Positions 23,960 to 37,027 are shown, counted from the stretch's first letter. The stretch: 64,000 bases of DNA from Callaeas wilsoni (GCA_013398955.1 VWPU01008508.1:124001-188000); one strand, 5' to 3'. Notes: generated by a model not told the origin, from the sequence alone. Translations and numbers: made by a program.

Positions 23960-23964
23960 TTGCA

Positions 23965-24573
23965 TTATGCTTAATTTATAGCACATTTATAAGCCGCACA
24001 CAGCCTCTTGCTCACTCCTTCCCCATGCGATGGGGGACAGAATTGGAAGGATAAAAGTGAGAAAACCTGTGGGTTGAGATTGAGCAGTTTAATAACTGAA
24101 TTAATAATAATAATAATAATAATTAGTAGTAATAATAATACAACAATAATTAAAAGGAAAAGAACAAAAAGAGAGAGCGCTAAAACCCAAGAAAAACAAG
24201 TGCTGCAAGTAGAAAGCAATAATTCATCACTGTGCTGACTGATGTTCAACCCGTTCCCAGGCAGTGGGTCCCCAGGCAGTTTTCCTCTTAGCTTATATGC
24301 TGAACATAATGCCATATGGTATGGAATATCCCTTCAGTCTGTTGGAGTCATCTGTCCTGGCTGTGTCCCCTCCTAGCTTCTTGTGCATCCCAAACACCTC
24401 CAGTGATGGGACAGCACGAAAAGCTGAAATGTCCTTGACTTCGGGTAATCTCTGCTCAGGAACAATGAAAACATCAGTATGTTACCAACATTATCCTCAT
24501 CCAAAATCTGAAATACAATACTGTACCAGATACTATGAAGAAAATTAACTCTACTTCAGCCAAAACCAGGTCA
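23965..24573 (-). mobile_element. ERV solo LTR (family B related), minus strand
   Basis: Read on the minus strand it begins 'tgacctggttttggctgaag', continues 'gtagagttaattttcttcatagtatctggtacag' (the same U3 opening as in many bird LTRs) and, after an (ATT)n stretch, ends with 'ctcaatctcaacccacag', 'gttttctcacttttatccttcc' and 'ggagtgagcaagaggctgtgtg', a characteristic U5 end. The right edge (minus-strand 5' end) is placed at the CA of 24572-24573. The left edge is degraded and no exact target duplication was found. A middle section appears deleted or replaced by the AAT repeat. The 114-codon minus-strand frame over it is an artefact of (ATT)n and LTR sequence. Confidence 0.78.
24101..24150. 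repeat. (AAT)n microsatellite inside an LTR
   Basis: Trinucleotide AAT/AGT repeats, partly interrupted, sit between the U3 and U5 parts of the minus-strand LTR. Confidence 0.9.
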
Positions 24574-25960
24574 CTTTCCCAGATGTTTTAGTGAATGCAC
24601 ATATTTTAGCCATTAATATTTTATTTGAGAATCTCAAATTAGCTGTCAGAAGACGGACAACATCCATGTAATCTTGCCACCTGAGAGTTCAGTCTCTGAG
24701 ATAAATAAACAGTAAATATGCAGACAATCAAAAGGGTGTAATTTGTAGATGTGGGAATGGCTACAAATAAAGTGATTTTCTCTATATAATAGTCACATTC
24801 TAAATTTGGTACCATGAGTGGGAGAAGACTATGCATTACCATTCTTGAAAATGTAAGATTATATAATGCATGCACTTGTGTCACTGTAGCCTATTTGTTG
24901 AGGTTTTATCATAAAATGAAAAAAAAACCACTCTGCAGTGACTGCAAAAGCTAGAATGTATGGAAAGGCAGGGCAAGGGAGGAAAAGAAGGGTAAGAGAA
25001 AGGAGATAATGCAAGGCTGAACATCTCCATTCTTCAGCTTTACTTTCTGGGTTTGGCATATAGAATTATGCTTTTCGATTCCAATGTATTCCTAAGTATC
25101 CACTTTACAGTTCATAACTCCAAGCCATTTTCCTGACAAATTACTCTGCAAAAACACTCTGTAAAGTTGAAAAAGCCTAAAAGTCAAACTGAGTCGGGAG
25201 GGGTGGTTTTGGGGGAAGGGGTGTGGGGCTAAGATAAAAACCAAAGAAATAAAGCTGTAAGAGGTTTTCTAGATAGCATTTTCTCTTAAAATGTCTAAAC
25301 TTTTAAAGCCACCTTTTGAACAGCAACAGCTGTATGAGGCAGTTCCCTCAATGTGACAAACAAATGTAGGCTGCAGGAATTGACACTTTTATTTTTTATT
25401 TTCTTTTTTGGGCAGGTATTAGAGAGCTCTGTATTATTTTCCACATAGGAACCAGGAGAAAAAACTAAAGGAGTTTTAAAACAAGCCGCTTGCTTGAGGC
25501 AAAGCACTTTCTGCTTCTTAGGTTACTTGACTAACTTCTTCAGGCAAATGACTCATGGTGTGCTTGCAACACAATGGGCTATGGAATTACTCACTCAGTA
25601 ATATCTTTTTGCCTTCACCTCTTCCTCCTCCTTTTCCTGCAGAACATATAGACACTGTATTCTCTTTTTTTGGATGAAGGTATGCATCTTGACAGCCAAT
25701 GATGTGAATCCTCAACAACAGCAGAAGTAAATACCCATTGAATTCATTGCTACGTAGTGTAAGAGGTATTCTCCATCATGTTAGTCATTATTTCATGGGA
25801 GCCTAATAATGTTCTCAGGCTGATATGTTACTCATTACCAAGACCTTAGCTTTAAACCAGGAGAATACTCAAGAATACATTATTAATACCAGTAAGGCAT
25901 TAGGTGAACTAATTAATCATTCAAATTCTCATTTATTGGCCATTATTAATTAATGGTTTC
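24574..25960. other. AT-rich sequence, nothing recognised
   Basis: No gene, LINE or LTR landmarks. A short G-rich stretch (GGGGTGGTTTTGGGGGAAGGGG-like) lies near 25198-25228. Confidence 0.55.
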
Positions 25961-27388
25961 TTTATGAGCACTTGGAATACAGTCCAAATGCTACAAACAT
26001 AGGGGTCCTGATGTAGTTACATGTAACAATGAAGATCAGTCCATTTACAGTTGCCCTCAGCACCGCAGTGTGTACCCACTGAGCCATTTGACACATGCCT
26101 GCAGTCACCAGGAGAGTGGCATTAATGTGCTTTCTCATTCCTGTTGTCACAGCACTGTTCCCCACCAGCTGGAAATGATGTGGTGGCTGGGGAATGAGAC
26201 AGAGCAGCTAAAGAAGGAGACATGGGTCTTTTGCTATGGCAGTGGCATGTCAAGACAACATCTGTTACCTTGATGAGGCTTCTGTGACAGATCTGTCCCT
26301 GGATGTCTGGGGAGCTCTTCTGCAGACACCTAGCCCTGAAAGATGGTCTGTTTCATGAATCTATGTCTTGTGTGATGGAAAACTAGCAGTCACTACCTAT
26401 CACAGGGACAGAAGACCACATCCACCCTCAATCTGAGATATTTATCCTCCTGCAGTCATTGTGAGGCCAGAGATTGCTATGAGTCTATCACACATGAAAG
26501 GGAAACAACTTATAGAAAGTGACCTAAGTCACTCTGGCAGACTAGGGATTCCAGCCAGGGGCTGTATCTGCACTGCCAAAGGGCACAAAGACCCAGTGTA
26601 TCAGGGCATCTTACCCCTCCAAAAGCTTATCTATTCTTTGTAACTGGCTGAATGGCTGGCCCAGAGAATGATGGTTAAAATACAGCCAGCTGGCAGTGGA
26701 GTGGCAGGATGTCTATCCGCCCCTCCTCTCTACCACAGATGGTTGGTGCATATGGAAAAGAGAACCCAGAGCGAAATGGCCAGCAAGGAGTCATCTCTGG
26801 TGCCAAAAGGGCTCAGACCCCAGCTAAGAATCAACGTCTTAGTCTGGAGAGCAAATGTAGGAAGCTATAAAAGAAATATTCTTGAATGACAGACACTGTG
26901 TTACAAAGACTATAAAAGACACACGAATTATCACAGAGGCAGAAGCCTCTTACACAGACACCCTGAAAGGTTCAAGACTTGTCCCCAGAGCTTGGACACA
27001 GATTCCATGGTTACTTTCCTGGGAATTGAGGGAAAGGATCTCAATGTGTGCCCCACCAACATTGGATGGTAAGATACATTGGATCCTAAGTTATATTATT
27101 TCTTTGCTAGCTGTAAATTAATGGTACCTTTAACCTCACATATACCTACTAGTAGTTTCTTTTTTGTCTTTATTCCTGTGTAGTATATCGTTTAAGTCTT
27201 ACGTCTGTTAGTTTTGTGTCTATTAAATAAATAATTCACTCTCTAATAGACCGAATCAGCCATTATTAAAGAATGTGCAAATGTGAGTGGGTTTTGGGGT
27301 GCTGGCCACCTCAATAAAGTTACTGCCTGCTGCCAGAGGCCTGGGCAAAAGGTAGGGACTTATCTAAACCCCCACATCCATTCATAAC
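25961..27388 (+). other. Unclassified repeat-like block with LTR-like signals
   Basis: This stretch is more complex and less AT-rich than its surroundings. Two TATA-like words (GCTATAAAAG near 26867 and ACTATAAAAG near 26911) are followed about 400 bp later by CCTCAATAAAGTTACTG (polyadenylation-like) at about 27311 and a 'tgcctgctgccagaggcctggg' portion ending near 27385, which resembles the R-U5 end of a bird LTR. It stops just where a CR1 begins. Several short frames (65-80 codons) cover it and none is recognised. I could not find paired termini or a target duplication, so the LTR reading is an inference. Confidence 0.3.
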
Positions 27389-27389
27389 A

Positions 27390-28250
27390 GACAGTCACTA
27401 GTGGGATTCTCAAGGGCTTAGTGCTTGGGCCAGTTCTGTTCAATATCTTCAATGGTCCAGATAAAGAGATTGAGTGCCCCTTCAGTCAGTTCACAGATGA
27501 CACTAAGTTGGGCAAGAATGTTGATCTGCTGGAAGAGTAGGAAGGCTCTGAAGAGGAGTCTGGAGAGGCTGGATCAATGGACTGAGGCAAATTATATGAG
27601 GTTCAACAAGGTTGACAGCCCATGGAACACAAGCCAGCTGTGTGCCCAGGTGGCCGAGAAGGTCAACAGCATCTTGGCCTGTATCAGCAATAGTGTGGCC
27701 AGCAGGACCAGGGCAGTGATTTTCCGCCTGTACTTGGCACTGATGAGGCCACACCTCAAGTCCTGTGTTCAGTTTTGGGCCTGTCACTACGAGAAAGACA
27801 TTGAGGGGCTGGAGTGAGTCCAGAGAAGGGCAACAGAGCTGGTAAAGGGTCTGGAGCACAAGCTACTGAGGGACATGAGGTTTTTTAGCCTGGAGAAAAG
27901 GAGGCTCAGGGAGACCTTATCAGTCTCTACAACTACCAGAAAAGAGATTGTAGCCAGGTGGGTGCTGGTCTAATCTCCGAAGTAACAAGCAGAAGGACAG
28001 GAGGAAATGTCCTTAAGTTGCTCCAGGGGAGGTGTAGATTGGATATTAGGACAAATTTCTTCACCAAAAGAGTTGTTAAGCATTGGAACAGGCTGCCCAG
28101 GGGAGTGGTGGAGTCACCATCCCCTGAGGTATTCAAAAGATGTGTAGATGTGGCCCTTAGGAGCATGGTTTAGTGGTGAACATAGCAGTATTAGGTTTGC
28201 AGACGGACTTGAAGATCTTAAATACATTTTTCAACCTAAACAATTCTATA
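27390..28250 (+). mobile_element. CR1 LINE, 3' third with decayed reverse transcriptase
   Basis: It begins in the 'agtgggattctcaagggctt' segment of ORF2, equivalent to the conserved S-G-V-P-Q-G block, and carries the catalytic aspartate pair as F-T-D-D at 27490-27501, where CR1 normally has F-A-D-D. The thumb region and the C-terminal part are readable within a 130-codon frame up to 27817. A small deletion after 'gaatgttgatctgctgg' and several frameshifts kill the enzyme. The 3' end is complete, with 'gtgtagatgtggcccttaggagc' and a tail reading CAATTCTATAAT. It is one of the two best-preserved coding remnants in the window. Confidence 0.92.
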
Positions 28251-29764
28251 ATAAGATCATGAATATAATTTGATGTAAATAATAATTGTGTGTTCTTTAC
28301 TTTTAATATGCCAAACAAAAAAATGCATCATGTGATACTTAATTATGCATAAAATGATGAAATATATATTCCATTGGAAAGTTGAATACATAGAACTATA
28401 AAATTCCATCACAGAATGGATTTGTATTTTGATGGTATATATTGGCCTAATGTTCCTAGAAGACGAATACAATTATGTCACCTATTACGCCTTATTGGTA
28501 TCTGGTGCATCTTGTAAACATCCATAGTCTGTAAGGAGCTATCTAGCAATGCCTGACTTCAACGGCTTTCTACATCTGCTCAGCTTCCATTAGGCCCACC
28601 ACCTTTTCTCTCATTGCAGAACTCATTACCTGACCTATTATTCTATTCTTACAATTCTTTTGCCAGAAAAAGGTAATGCCAGTTAAGGCTAATCAGGAAT
28701 TAATAATCTTCAGAGAAGATAATGAAAAGGAAAAAAAAATTACTAGAAAAAGAAAGATTTACTAGAAATAGTAACTGAAATTTATCTTCACTTATAGGTC
28801 ACAAAGAATTCACATTTCAAGAATTGTTCGAAGGAAAATCAGCTAAAATATAAGAGATACATTTTACTTGGAATGTCTAACTCTTTAGGAAACATTCTGC
28901 CAACTTAGTGCTTTTCCTCTCTGGCCCCTGAACATTCAGTCATGTAAGTATTAATAATCACTTATTTGCTTCAGTTTACTCTCTAGTCTTTAATCTTGAC
29001 TCATTAATTTATGAAATGCTCACGATGCTTCAATACTACAGACAGAAAAAGAGTATTTGACTGGATCTGAAGGCTACATAGCTAAATGTAGTCAGACTTG
29101 CAAGTACTCTGGAGAACCTGTTTGTTGAAATGTCTCACATTTAAAAACTCAGCTGATTCACTTGCTAATAGAATAATTAACCTGGGTTAAGAACTAGTAT
29201 GCATGAACAAGAGTAAATTATCAGGCCTGTTTTGGCTACTGTGGAGTGTTGGCACCTAGTTAAAAATGGTAATCTAGAATCTCTTTGTAGACAACAGAGA
29301 AATTCAGGAAGCTCCCTGAGTTATGTGTATGTCTGCATGAGTGTATGTTTACACGTGTGATTTGCTTTGTCCTGAGGCATGTGCAGGTATTATTTCATCA
29401 GGTAGAGATATGTCTAGAAATAGGTCAGATTAGAGTTTTGATTTGCATCATTTCAGTGTAGCCTTACTTAAATGAGGCTTAACAGTTTAAGTAAAATGAA
29501 CAAAGGTATGGCTGGTTTAGAGGACAGTACTGAATCTGGCAAACAGATATCTGATTTTGGGAGAGGCTGTATTAGTGTTCATGAGATTTTCAAAACAATT
29601 GTTATACTTTCTTCTAAGTGAACAGTACTTTAGCAGTATCATGGAAAAATTTTAATGATTGGCATGATTATAAGATCATAATATGTATTTATTTATATTT
29701 TTGTTTAAAGTAAAATTTATTTCCATAAAAATATATTCATTTCACAAGGTGTAACAAAGTAACT
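28251..29764. other. AT-rich sequence, nothing recognised
   Basis: No gene or repeat landmark between two CR1 copies. Short TG/CA-rich stretches near 29320-29360. Confidence 0.6.
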
Positions 29765-30212
29765 TAGGCCCTGTGCTCTTCAACATCTTCACAGATTACT
29801 TGGACACAGGACTGGAAATTTGCAGATAATACAAAACTGGGAGGAGCTGTTGACTCCGTCTAGGGCAGAGAGGTCCTGCAGGGAGACCTCAACAGATTAG
29901 AGGGCTGGGCAATCACCAGCCATAGCAAGTTCAGCAAGTGCTGGGTTCTGCACCTGGCATGGAGCAACCCTGGCTGCACAGACAGGCTGGGGAACGAGAC
30001 GCTGGAAAGCAGTGCCATGGACAGGCACCTGGGGGTCCTGGTCAATGACAAGTTGAACATGAGTGAGCAGAGCCCTGGCAGCCAGGAGGGCCAACCGTAT
30101 CCTGGGGGACATCAGGCACAGCACTGCCAGCTGGGCAAGGGAGGGGATTGTCCCGCTCTGCTCTGAACTGGGGCAGCCTCACCTCGAGTGCTGGGGGCAG
30201 TTTTGGGTGACA
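29765..30212 (+). mobile_element. CR1 LINE fragment with mutated catalytic motif, 3' end lost
   Basis: It runs from the 'ggccctgtgctcttcaacatcttc' phrase to 'gtgctgggggcagttttgggtgacacaat'. The reverse transcriptase motif has become F-A-D-N (tttgcagataat near 29820), so the second catalytic aspartate is gone. The segment before it ('gattacttggacacaggactgga') is compressed by a small deletion. It is GC-rich compared with the flanks and stops mid-ORF without the CR1 3' end. Confidence 0.9.
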
Positions 30213-30868
30213 CAATACATTGTCTTTGGACTTGCTATGAGTTTGTATCTTTTAGACAATAAATTCCTGAGAAATCTATTCCAGGAAAAGTAATCTGCAA
30301 TCTTGTGTTGTGAATCCTTTAAAAACAGTAAGAACGCAGGCAGGACCTTTCTACTGAACCGTATACTACACATAAGTAGGAATTTGTTCAAATATGAACA
30401 AATTTTGTGCTGGAAAAAAGCAAATAATTTTTTTTCTTTAATTATCGACTACTCTTTCCACTTCAGTCTGATTAAAGTTAGATTTGCTTTTTGACAATGA
30501 AATTGAATATTTCTAACTAATCTAGAAACTGTATGTGAATTACCTAAGCACTGATCTCTAGATATTTAGCCTGGCCTCTATTTCAAATAAATCTCAATAT
30601 GTTACAGACAAGAAAATAATTCAAAATCTGAATTTCTCTTGAGTTAACTATTTGAGGTTTGTAACTAATTATTTATAAAGTGAAAACTATTATTTTCTTA
30701 ATTTCACAGAGAAAAATATAGGTAGACTTTTTTCCATTTTAGTTTCCTCTATTATGTAGGTTTTCAGCCAAATTTGACAGTAACAGAAATGCATAAAATA
30801 GCAGATAAATTCAGATTAATGAGTTGAGCACCGTGCTGTTTTATTGACAAATGTTTCTCCTATGAATA
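30213..30868. other. AT-rich spacer between a CR1 and an LTR
   Basis: No recognised feature. The words TTTATT and AATAAA occur but without a gene context. Confidence 0.6.
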
Positions 30869-31526
30869 TGTGTTGATTTGGACACAAATCCAGGAGGAAA
30901 CAACCCGAAAAGGGTGCCTCTCTCTCTCTCCTGCCTGCCGGGCAAGCAGACGCCGGCAGCCCCTCCCGCACTGGTTCGGGAAAATAATTTCTCGAATGAA
31001 AGTGAAAAAAACCCTATTGACTTAACAAACAGAGTCACCTGCAGGCAAGGGGCAGAAAAGGATATTGAAATCCCCTCTCTCATCCCCGAAAGGAGGCTGG
31101 TGGATTTTAGAGTTCTTTCTGTAGGTAAAACCTGCGGTCCTACGCTGGGCCGGGTCGGCCAGGCAGGGTCCGACGATCCCCCTTGGAGAGTCCTGCCAAG
31201 CAGGCCCAGAGATGGTAGCTGGTCTTGGACGAAGAAGCAAGCCAAAAACAGTCCAAAAAGGAAGAGAAGCCACTGAGGCAGATCACAGTCCCTGCTCAGC
31301 TGAAAGCTGAAGAAGAGCTAGAGCGGAAAAAACCTCCCTTCTCTCGTAACTGGCAAGACTGCCAGCAATGAGAGAGAAAGTGTGTAAACGTTCTAACTGC
31401 AAGGCCAAGCTAGCCGCTTTGAACAGTTCCCTCGTCTTCTCTCTCCCCCCTATTCAACTTAAAGTTACACTAGAGATCAAGCAGGTGATGGGGAATATGG
31501 TATTGTCATAGAATCACCCCAAGACA
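30869..31526 (-). mobile_element. Solo LTR (family C), minus strand, 658 bp
   Basis: Comparison with the copy at 56163-56806 defines both ends. On the minus strand it begins TGTCTTGGGGTGATTC and ends CCAAATCAACACA, and in both copies the flanks diverge exactly there. It is GC-rich and contains 'ctgatctgcctcagtggctt'-type sequence and a long open stretch in both directions (frames of 132 and 134 codons) that is not conserved as protein and is probably a by-product of GC content. No target duplication is visible (GAATA left, GAGAT right), unlike the other copy. The right edge touches a CR1 fragment directly. Confidence 0.75.
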
Positions 31527-31918
31527 GAGATGAGGTGAGCTGGGATTGTTCAGCTGGGAGAAGAGAAGGCTTCATGGTGACCTTATAGCATCTTCCTGTG
31601 CCTAAAAGGGGCCTGTAATAAAGCTGGAGAGGGACTTTTTCCAAGGACCTGTAGTGACAGAATAAGAGAGGAATGGCTTCAAAGTGAAAGAGGGCAGGTT
31701 TAGATTAGATATTTGGAAGAAATTATATACTGTGAGAGTGAGGAGTCACTGGCCAGAGAAGTTGTGGATGTCTCATCCCAGAGAGTGTTCAAGGCCGGGT
31801 TGGATGAGGCTTTGGGCAGCCTGGTCTAGCAGAACTTGTCCTTGCCCATGGTGTGTGTGTCTGTCTGTGTGTGTAACTAGATGATCCGTAAGCATTCAAA
31901 GCGTTGTATGATTCTATG
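31527..31918 (+). mobile_element. CR1 LINE, complete 3' end
   Basis: It starts 'gagatgaggtgagctgggat', contains 'gaggaatggcttcaaagtgaaagagggcaggttta', 'ggaagaaattatatactgtgagagtg', 'cattggatgaggctttgggcagcctggtctag' and 'cttgcccatgg', then a (TG)n-expanded stretch, and ends in GTATGATTCTATG. 5'-truncated, frame broken. Its 5' edge coincides with the edge of the family C LTR. Confidence 0.92.
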
Positions 31919-34900
31919 TCAATATGATAAAGTGAGGGATATGTACACACTTAATCTGCTCAATTACTCCTACTTGTTTTATCCTGCCTAGCGTACTGGA
32001 AAAACAGTGGAAAGGGCCACTAAATCCTGGAACAACTAATTTTACATTGTCATGAATGCAACAGCACTGTAATTTAGTAGCATGAATTCAATATGCAATC
32101 ACACAATTTTTAAGCTCCTATGGATTCAATTTAGGTGTATTATGCATACACCTAAAGTTTTTGAAAACTCTTTTTGATAGTTGGCTTGTTTGTTTGTTTG
32201 TCTGTTTGTTTAAAAACCAAAATAGCTTAAGAATCTGACTTGCAGTACTTGTTTGGGCAAAATTCCTAGTATTTGGTATGTTGTTATTAATAGATCTATG
32301 GCGTAAACTTGAATTAAATGATTATACTTACAAGTAGTACAATAGGCAGCTGCCACAAAAATGTCATCTCAAGTGAGACATACAGATGAAGCTCTAAGTG
32401 ATTGAATCTAGCCACTATTCTATAATATTTCCATAATTAAATTCCTGCATCTGTCAAGGAAAAGAAATGTGTTTTTTCTGGTTCAAGTATTTTTCACAGC
32501 ACAAATCTGATCATTCCCTAGATTAAATTGAAAGTAAGCAGAAAATCAGAATGCAATTTAAAAAGTCAGTGAATATAAAGAGTAATTTCAATGTGTATAT
32601 GGGGGAAGTTTTGTTGTTGAAAAATACCAGTAGAGCCAAGTTTAAACGACCTGCAGAAATTCACCAACTTAATTGCCCCTTTTACCTCTTCTGTCCCAAT
32701 TCCTTGATTTTTGTACCCATTAGGTTACCACTTTAGACCTAGTAGATATATCAACATAGAATCATCCGCAATTTTTATCAGTGCAGATAAAAATTTAGTT
32801 TTTTCTTGTCTTTTCAAAATAAGATTTCAGAACTTGCACTAGAAACAGAATGCAAAGGTTTCACTCCAAAGCAGAAAATTTGTTTTACTGTTTCTGTGAA
32901 CTGGATTCTAGTTAGCTTAAACTGTATTCAGTCTGTGGAAAGCCACTTTACTATCAATGCATGCAATATTTTCCAGCTGCACGGCCCCTAGAGAATTATT
33001 CATATTCTGCAAAGCATCTTTATAAATACTCTGGAGTTAGTAACAGAAGATATAGGGGAAAAACTATAAACTCCCTACAAACACTCCTCATCAAGTCTGC
33101 GTTCATGCCCTGCCAAGCTTCATGTAGAATGGATAGATTTTAGTCCTATTTCTGCCTATTGTGTGCATCAAAGTATCCTGAATAATATTCCTCTTCCCTC
33201 CTTCAGTTAGCTCAATTAGAAATAATAACTTTGTTCCTGTTTCCATCTATTAGATGACTCATTTATTTATTAGCCTTTCATCCCTTGCTATAAGGCACAA
33301 CTACACAGTCACAAGAAGGAGGGTCAAAGAGGCATCATGTCGCATTGTTAGAAGGGGCCATCAAATGCTCTCTGAATGCGCCCCCAGCTCATTTCCATAG
33401 GGTTGTGTCAGACTGTTTAAAAGCCCTCTGGAGCATTCCCACGAAAGCCTGAATGTCTGTAACCCACAGAACTCTGCTGCACCTGCCCCCATCCCCAATG
33501 AATTAAAACTAGGACCATCGGTCTGACCATGAACATTGAAATTGCAAAGATCAAGTGTTATAGCTGAATCCATGAGTGGTGATATTTTTCCTTTCCACTG
33601 TCTACTCTTGTCCTTTCCTCTTCTTTTTCCCTTTCCTTAGATATTTTTTTCATGATACTATTTTTATTTTTTAAAGAAAAGAACCAATATGGTCACATAC
33701 TTCCTTTTTGCTGCAATTACATTGTTTTTAAATAAACCTGTCTTACATGTGTGAGGGTCCTTCTGTGTTTGTTTTCACCCTCAAAGATAGGTCATGACAG
33801 AAAATCATCACAATTCATGACTTTTTGACTTCTGTCTTTTATGAGATCAGATGTGCAAGTATTAAACTTCTCTCTTGTTTTCAGAGGCTTTGAATTAGAA
33901 TAATAGTTATGGATATCAACACGCAGCCCAGTGAAATATGAGCCTGAAAGACAATTCCCCTGTTTCTAATCAGATGAGAGAATGAGACATAGCATTCCAT
34001 AAATATGTTTTATTAAAATTCTATTTTTAAAGAGAAGCACATAATTCAAAAAAGGATCAAGTTTCTTCTCAGAAAACTAATTTGATAGTATATTTTGTAT
34101 TAGAAATGCCCCCAGTTGTTGTTAAAAAGTGTTTACTGACATACAAACTACTACTGTTGTTTTGTTCTATCAAATTTCTTTGCTCCCTTTCTGGTTTTCA
34201 TGCTGCGAAACAAAAACAATGGAAAGCACAATATACTTAGAATTAACTGCTGAGTTCACCTGCAGAGTACAACCTTCATTATTCAGTGAAATCCTACAGT
34301 ATTAGGTCTCAAGTACCTTAATCTTTTCAACACAGCAAAATAGCAAGAATATATGCATTTATCATAACACTGCAATACGTTTCTTCCAAAGAGAAAAATA
34401 AACATTTCCCTTCTTTAGCAAACAGTTTTCTTTTCAATAGAAGGGGAAATACAAATTTTATTATATATAAATTGGAAATAACCCCATACTGTAAATTAAA
34501 ATATACCCATTTTGCAACTAAGCAATCAGAAAATCCATAAAATAAAACTACTTTTGACTAAACAAAAAAATACAATCTATAATTGTATATGTACACTTTA
34601 ATAATATAACACTAATGGTTATTGGCATATCTCTCTTCCACTGACACATTCGAACTAAAAGCTGGCACAATCAGTGGGATTACTGGTCTGCAGGATTCAG
34701 ATGAGAAGAAGGATCAATAATCCAACTCACAGAAATATTAAGCTAGCAGCCAGAAAAAGGTCAATGTTTAATCAAATTATTCATTTTTTAAAACAAATTT
34801 GTTTTTATAATTCTTAAGCCACCATTAAATAGGGTTGAGGAATTATTTCACAATATTTTAGATGCTATACATAGGTCTGTGAAATTTCCATGCTACCCGT

Positions 34901-36963
34901 GTGTCACCTTGGCAGTAACCTGAATAAACATCGTTTAACTAAGGCAAGATCTGGATTGTCTGATTTAGTTCTTAATTCAAACCAAAAGTAATGCTGAATC
35001 CCATCCCGGCTCTGGATTCAAAGCCTGCTGAAAACAGTGCCAGCTCCTGGGCTTTCTAGAGAGATCCCATCCAGGTACAGTCAGTAATAGAGGCAGATAC
35101 ACCAGGGACTGAGCTGTGAGGTAATGAAGAACTCTGTAATGAAAATGTTTATCAGATGAAATGAGAAAGGAAAAGCAGACAACTATTGGAGATATTGAAA
35201 CCAAAAGGGTTTCACAGAAGTGAAACAGAAGCACAGAAGTGCAGCAAAATGGCCCATTCTGCAAAGTGGAAGGCTCTTTATAACAAACAGCTCTACAGAG
35301 GCACAGACTTACCTACTGCATCCCTATGCTTGCAGAAATGGCAGCGAATAATGGGTTTAACTTTAGGCTAGTAATGAATTTTATTTTTAGGCCAGAGACT
35401 CACAGATACTGAGTTTGCAACTGCAACTGATTCCAAAAAGAGCTTCATGTGTTTGCTTTTAACTAAATTTATATGGAGACTCATGCATTTAGATTTACAC
35501 AGAAAAGAAAATGTCCTCTGTTGAAGGAACCTACATGAGAAGTTAAATAAAAGCTGTTTCTCTCATCTACTTCCATTCTGTGGAAAATGCAATTTCATAC
35601 AAATTACCATCAAAACAGCTCATAAAGTTTTCCTCCTTTGCTCCTCCCTCTAGTAGACATTGTTATTGCCTCGTTCAAATGGATTCACTGACTTAAGTGC
35701 ACATAAGCACTTCTAACAGAAAGTGTGAGAATGGAAAATATTTTTCAGACAATATTAAGTAATTAAATTTTACTATGTATTGCTTCTTAAGGATAGTAAT
35801 GTCTTTGTATTGAAAGAGAATAAAAGGAAAAAGGAAAAAACCAGCCACAGGAACAGCATACACAAATGTTGTTCAAATTTTACAGGAAGGAAGAACCAAA
35901 GGAGCTGTTGAGAATTTGCTAGCATATTCTTTTTGAAGGTATTACATTTTTGTGGTCTTGATTACCGAACATTCCACCTCATCAGGCAGTGAATTTCTTA
36001 GCATATATTCTCAGATCAAAAGCATTGGCTCCTACCTACTAAAACAGTACATTATCATGACTCAGAAAAAAACAGATAAATCCTTGAATGCCCTTAAGCA
36101 ACACTGTGTTTCTGCATTCTGAAAGCTCTTCATATGTCATGCAATGTTTTCCAAATCATCCAATCATTTTGTGGCTGAATTAATAAAGGATTCATGAATA
36201 TAAAAATACGCAAATATGTAAATAGGTTTCCACATTATCCTAACAGAGGCAGAGAAGGAACTACAACATTTGCAATTGAGAGTTTGTATGCTTTTCAGCA
36301 AAAAGGTTTATCAAATAAAATTACTGGAAGATGTTATGCCTATTATCATATCCCTAGTCTATATAAAACAAGGTGTTTGTACTTGCTTATTGCCAAAAAC
36401 ATAAGGGTGGTGACGTGAGTTTCTTTTGATGGTCTTCTTTGAATTGCTTTATAAACTAACCAGAAAGTCTGCCAAACTTTTGGGGTTTCCATGTGTATGG
36501 TGAAGAGAGCAGCTGAGCATCTCTAGGAAGTATAATAGCTGCATTTCACTGTTCACCATGATGTATATTGTGTAACGCAAGCAATCCAAGTATGTCTCCA
36601 TCTCCACAGAACTTCCTTTTGATCTGACTAAGGTCAATGACAGGAGAACTACTTTGCTCTTATCTTAGGATAATATTTTTTTTATTGAATGCAAACAATG
36701 AATATTGTCTTCAGTGAAGCAGCTTGTAGAACAAGAAATTTCATAGTTTCAGTTGCACAGGTTTATTTCATTTCTCTCCTGGATTATGAAAAAAATATAG
36801 GTACCAGAACAATCCTAAAAAATCTATAAAGTAGGCTACTCAAAGGTACTGGGAAGTCTTGCCAACCAATGAGTTTCCAAACTCTAACTTTACATTTGTT
36901 CTAGACACATGCACTAATATGTAAATTTCAATTAGTTACTAGATAGTTATTTATTTATTTGTT
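31919..36963. other. Repeat-poor AT-rich stretch without genes
   Basis: About 5 kb with no LINE or LTR landmark and only short frames. A (TTTG)n microsatellite lies at 32186-32211. A more complex, less AT-rich portion at about 33340-33560 could not be identified. If this region matters it would be through conserved non-coding elements, which cannot be judged from one sequence. Confidence 0.6.
32186..32211. repeat. (TTTG)n microsatellite
   Basis: About six TTTG units with one TCTG variant, followed by a short A-run. Confidence 0.9.
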
Positions 36964-37027
36964 TCATAGAGCCATGAAATCATTTTGGTTGGAAAAGACC
37001 CTTAAAATCATCGAGTCCAACTGTCCA
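36964..37027 (-). mobile_element. CR1 LINE 3' tail, minus strand
   Basis: The plus strand reads 'catagagccatgaaatcatt' then GGTTGGAAAAGACCCTTAAA and ATCATCGAGTCCAACTG. This is the reverse complement of the last 60 bases of CR1 with its terminal octamers. It is a strongly 5'-truncated insertion. Confidence 0.88.

Noticed and set aside
23971..24315. 114-codon minus-strand frame with an isoleucine/leucine-rich segment resembling a membrane helix
   Set aside because: The hydrophobic segment is the translated (ATT)n microsatellite inside an LTR.
30841..31276. Overlapping 132- and 134-codon frames on both strands
   Set aside because: They lie inside the family C LTR; being open on both strands at once is a composition effect. 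The other LTR copy does not preserve them as matching proteins.
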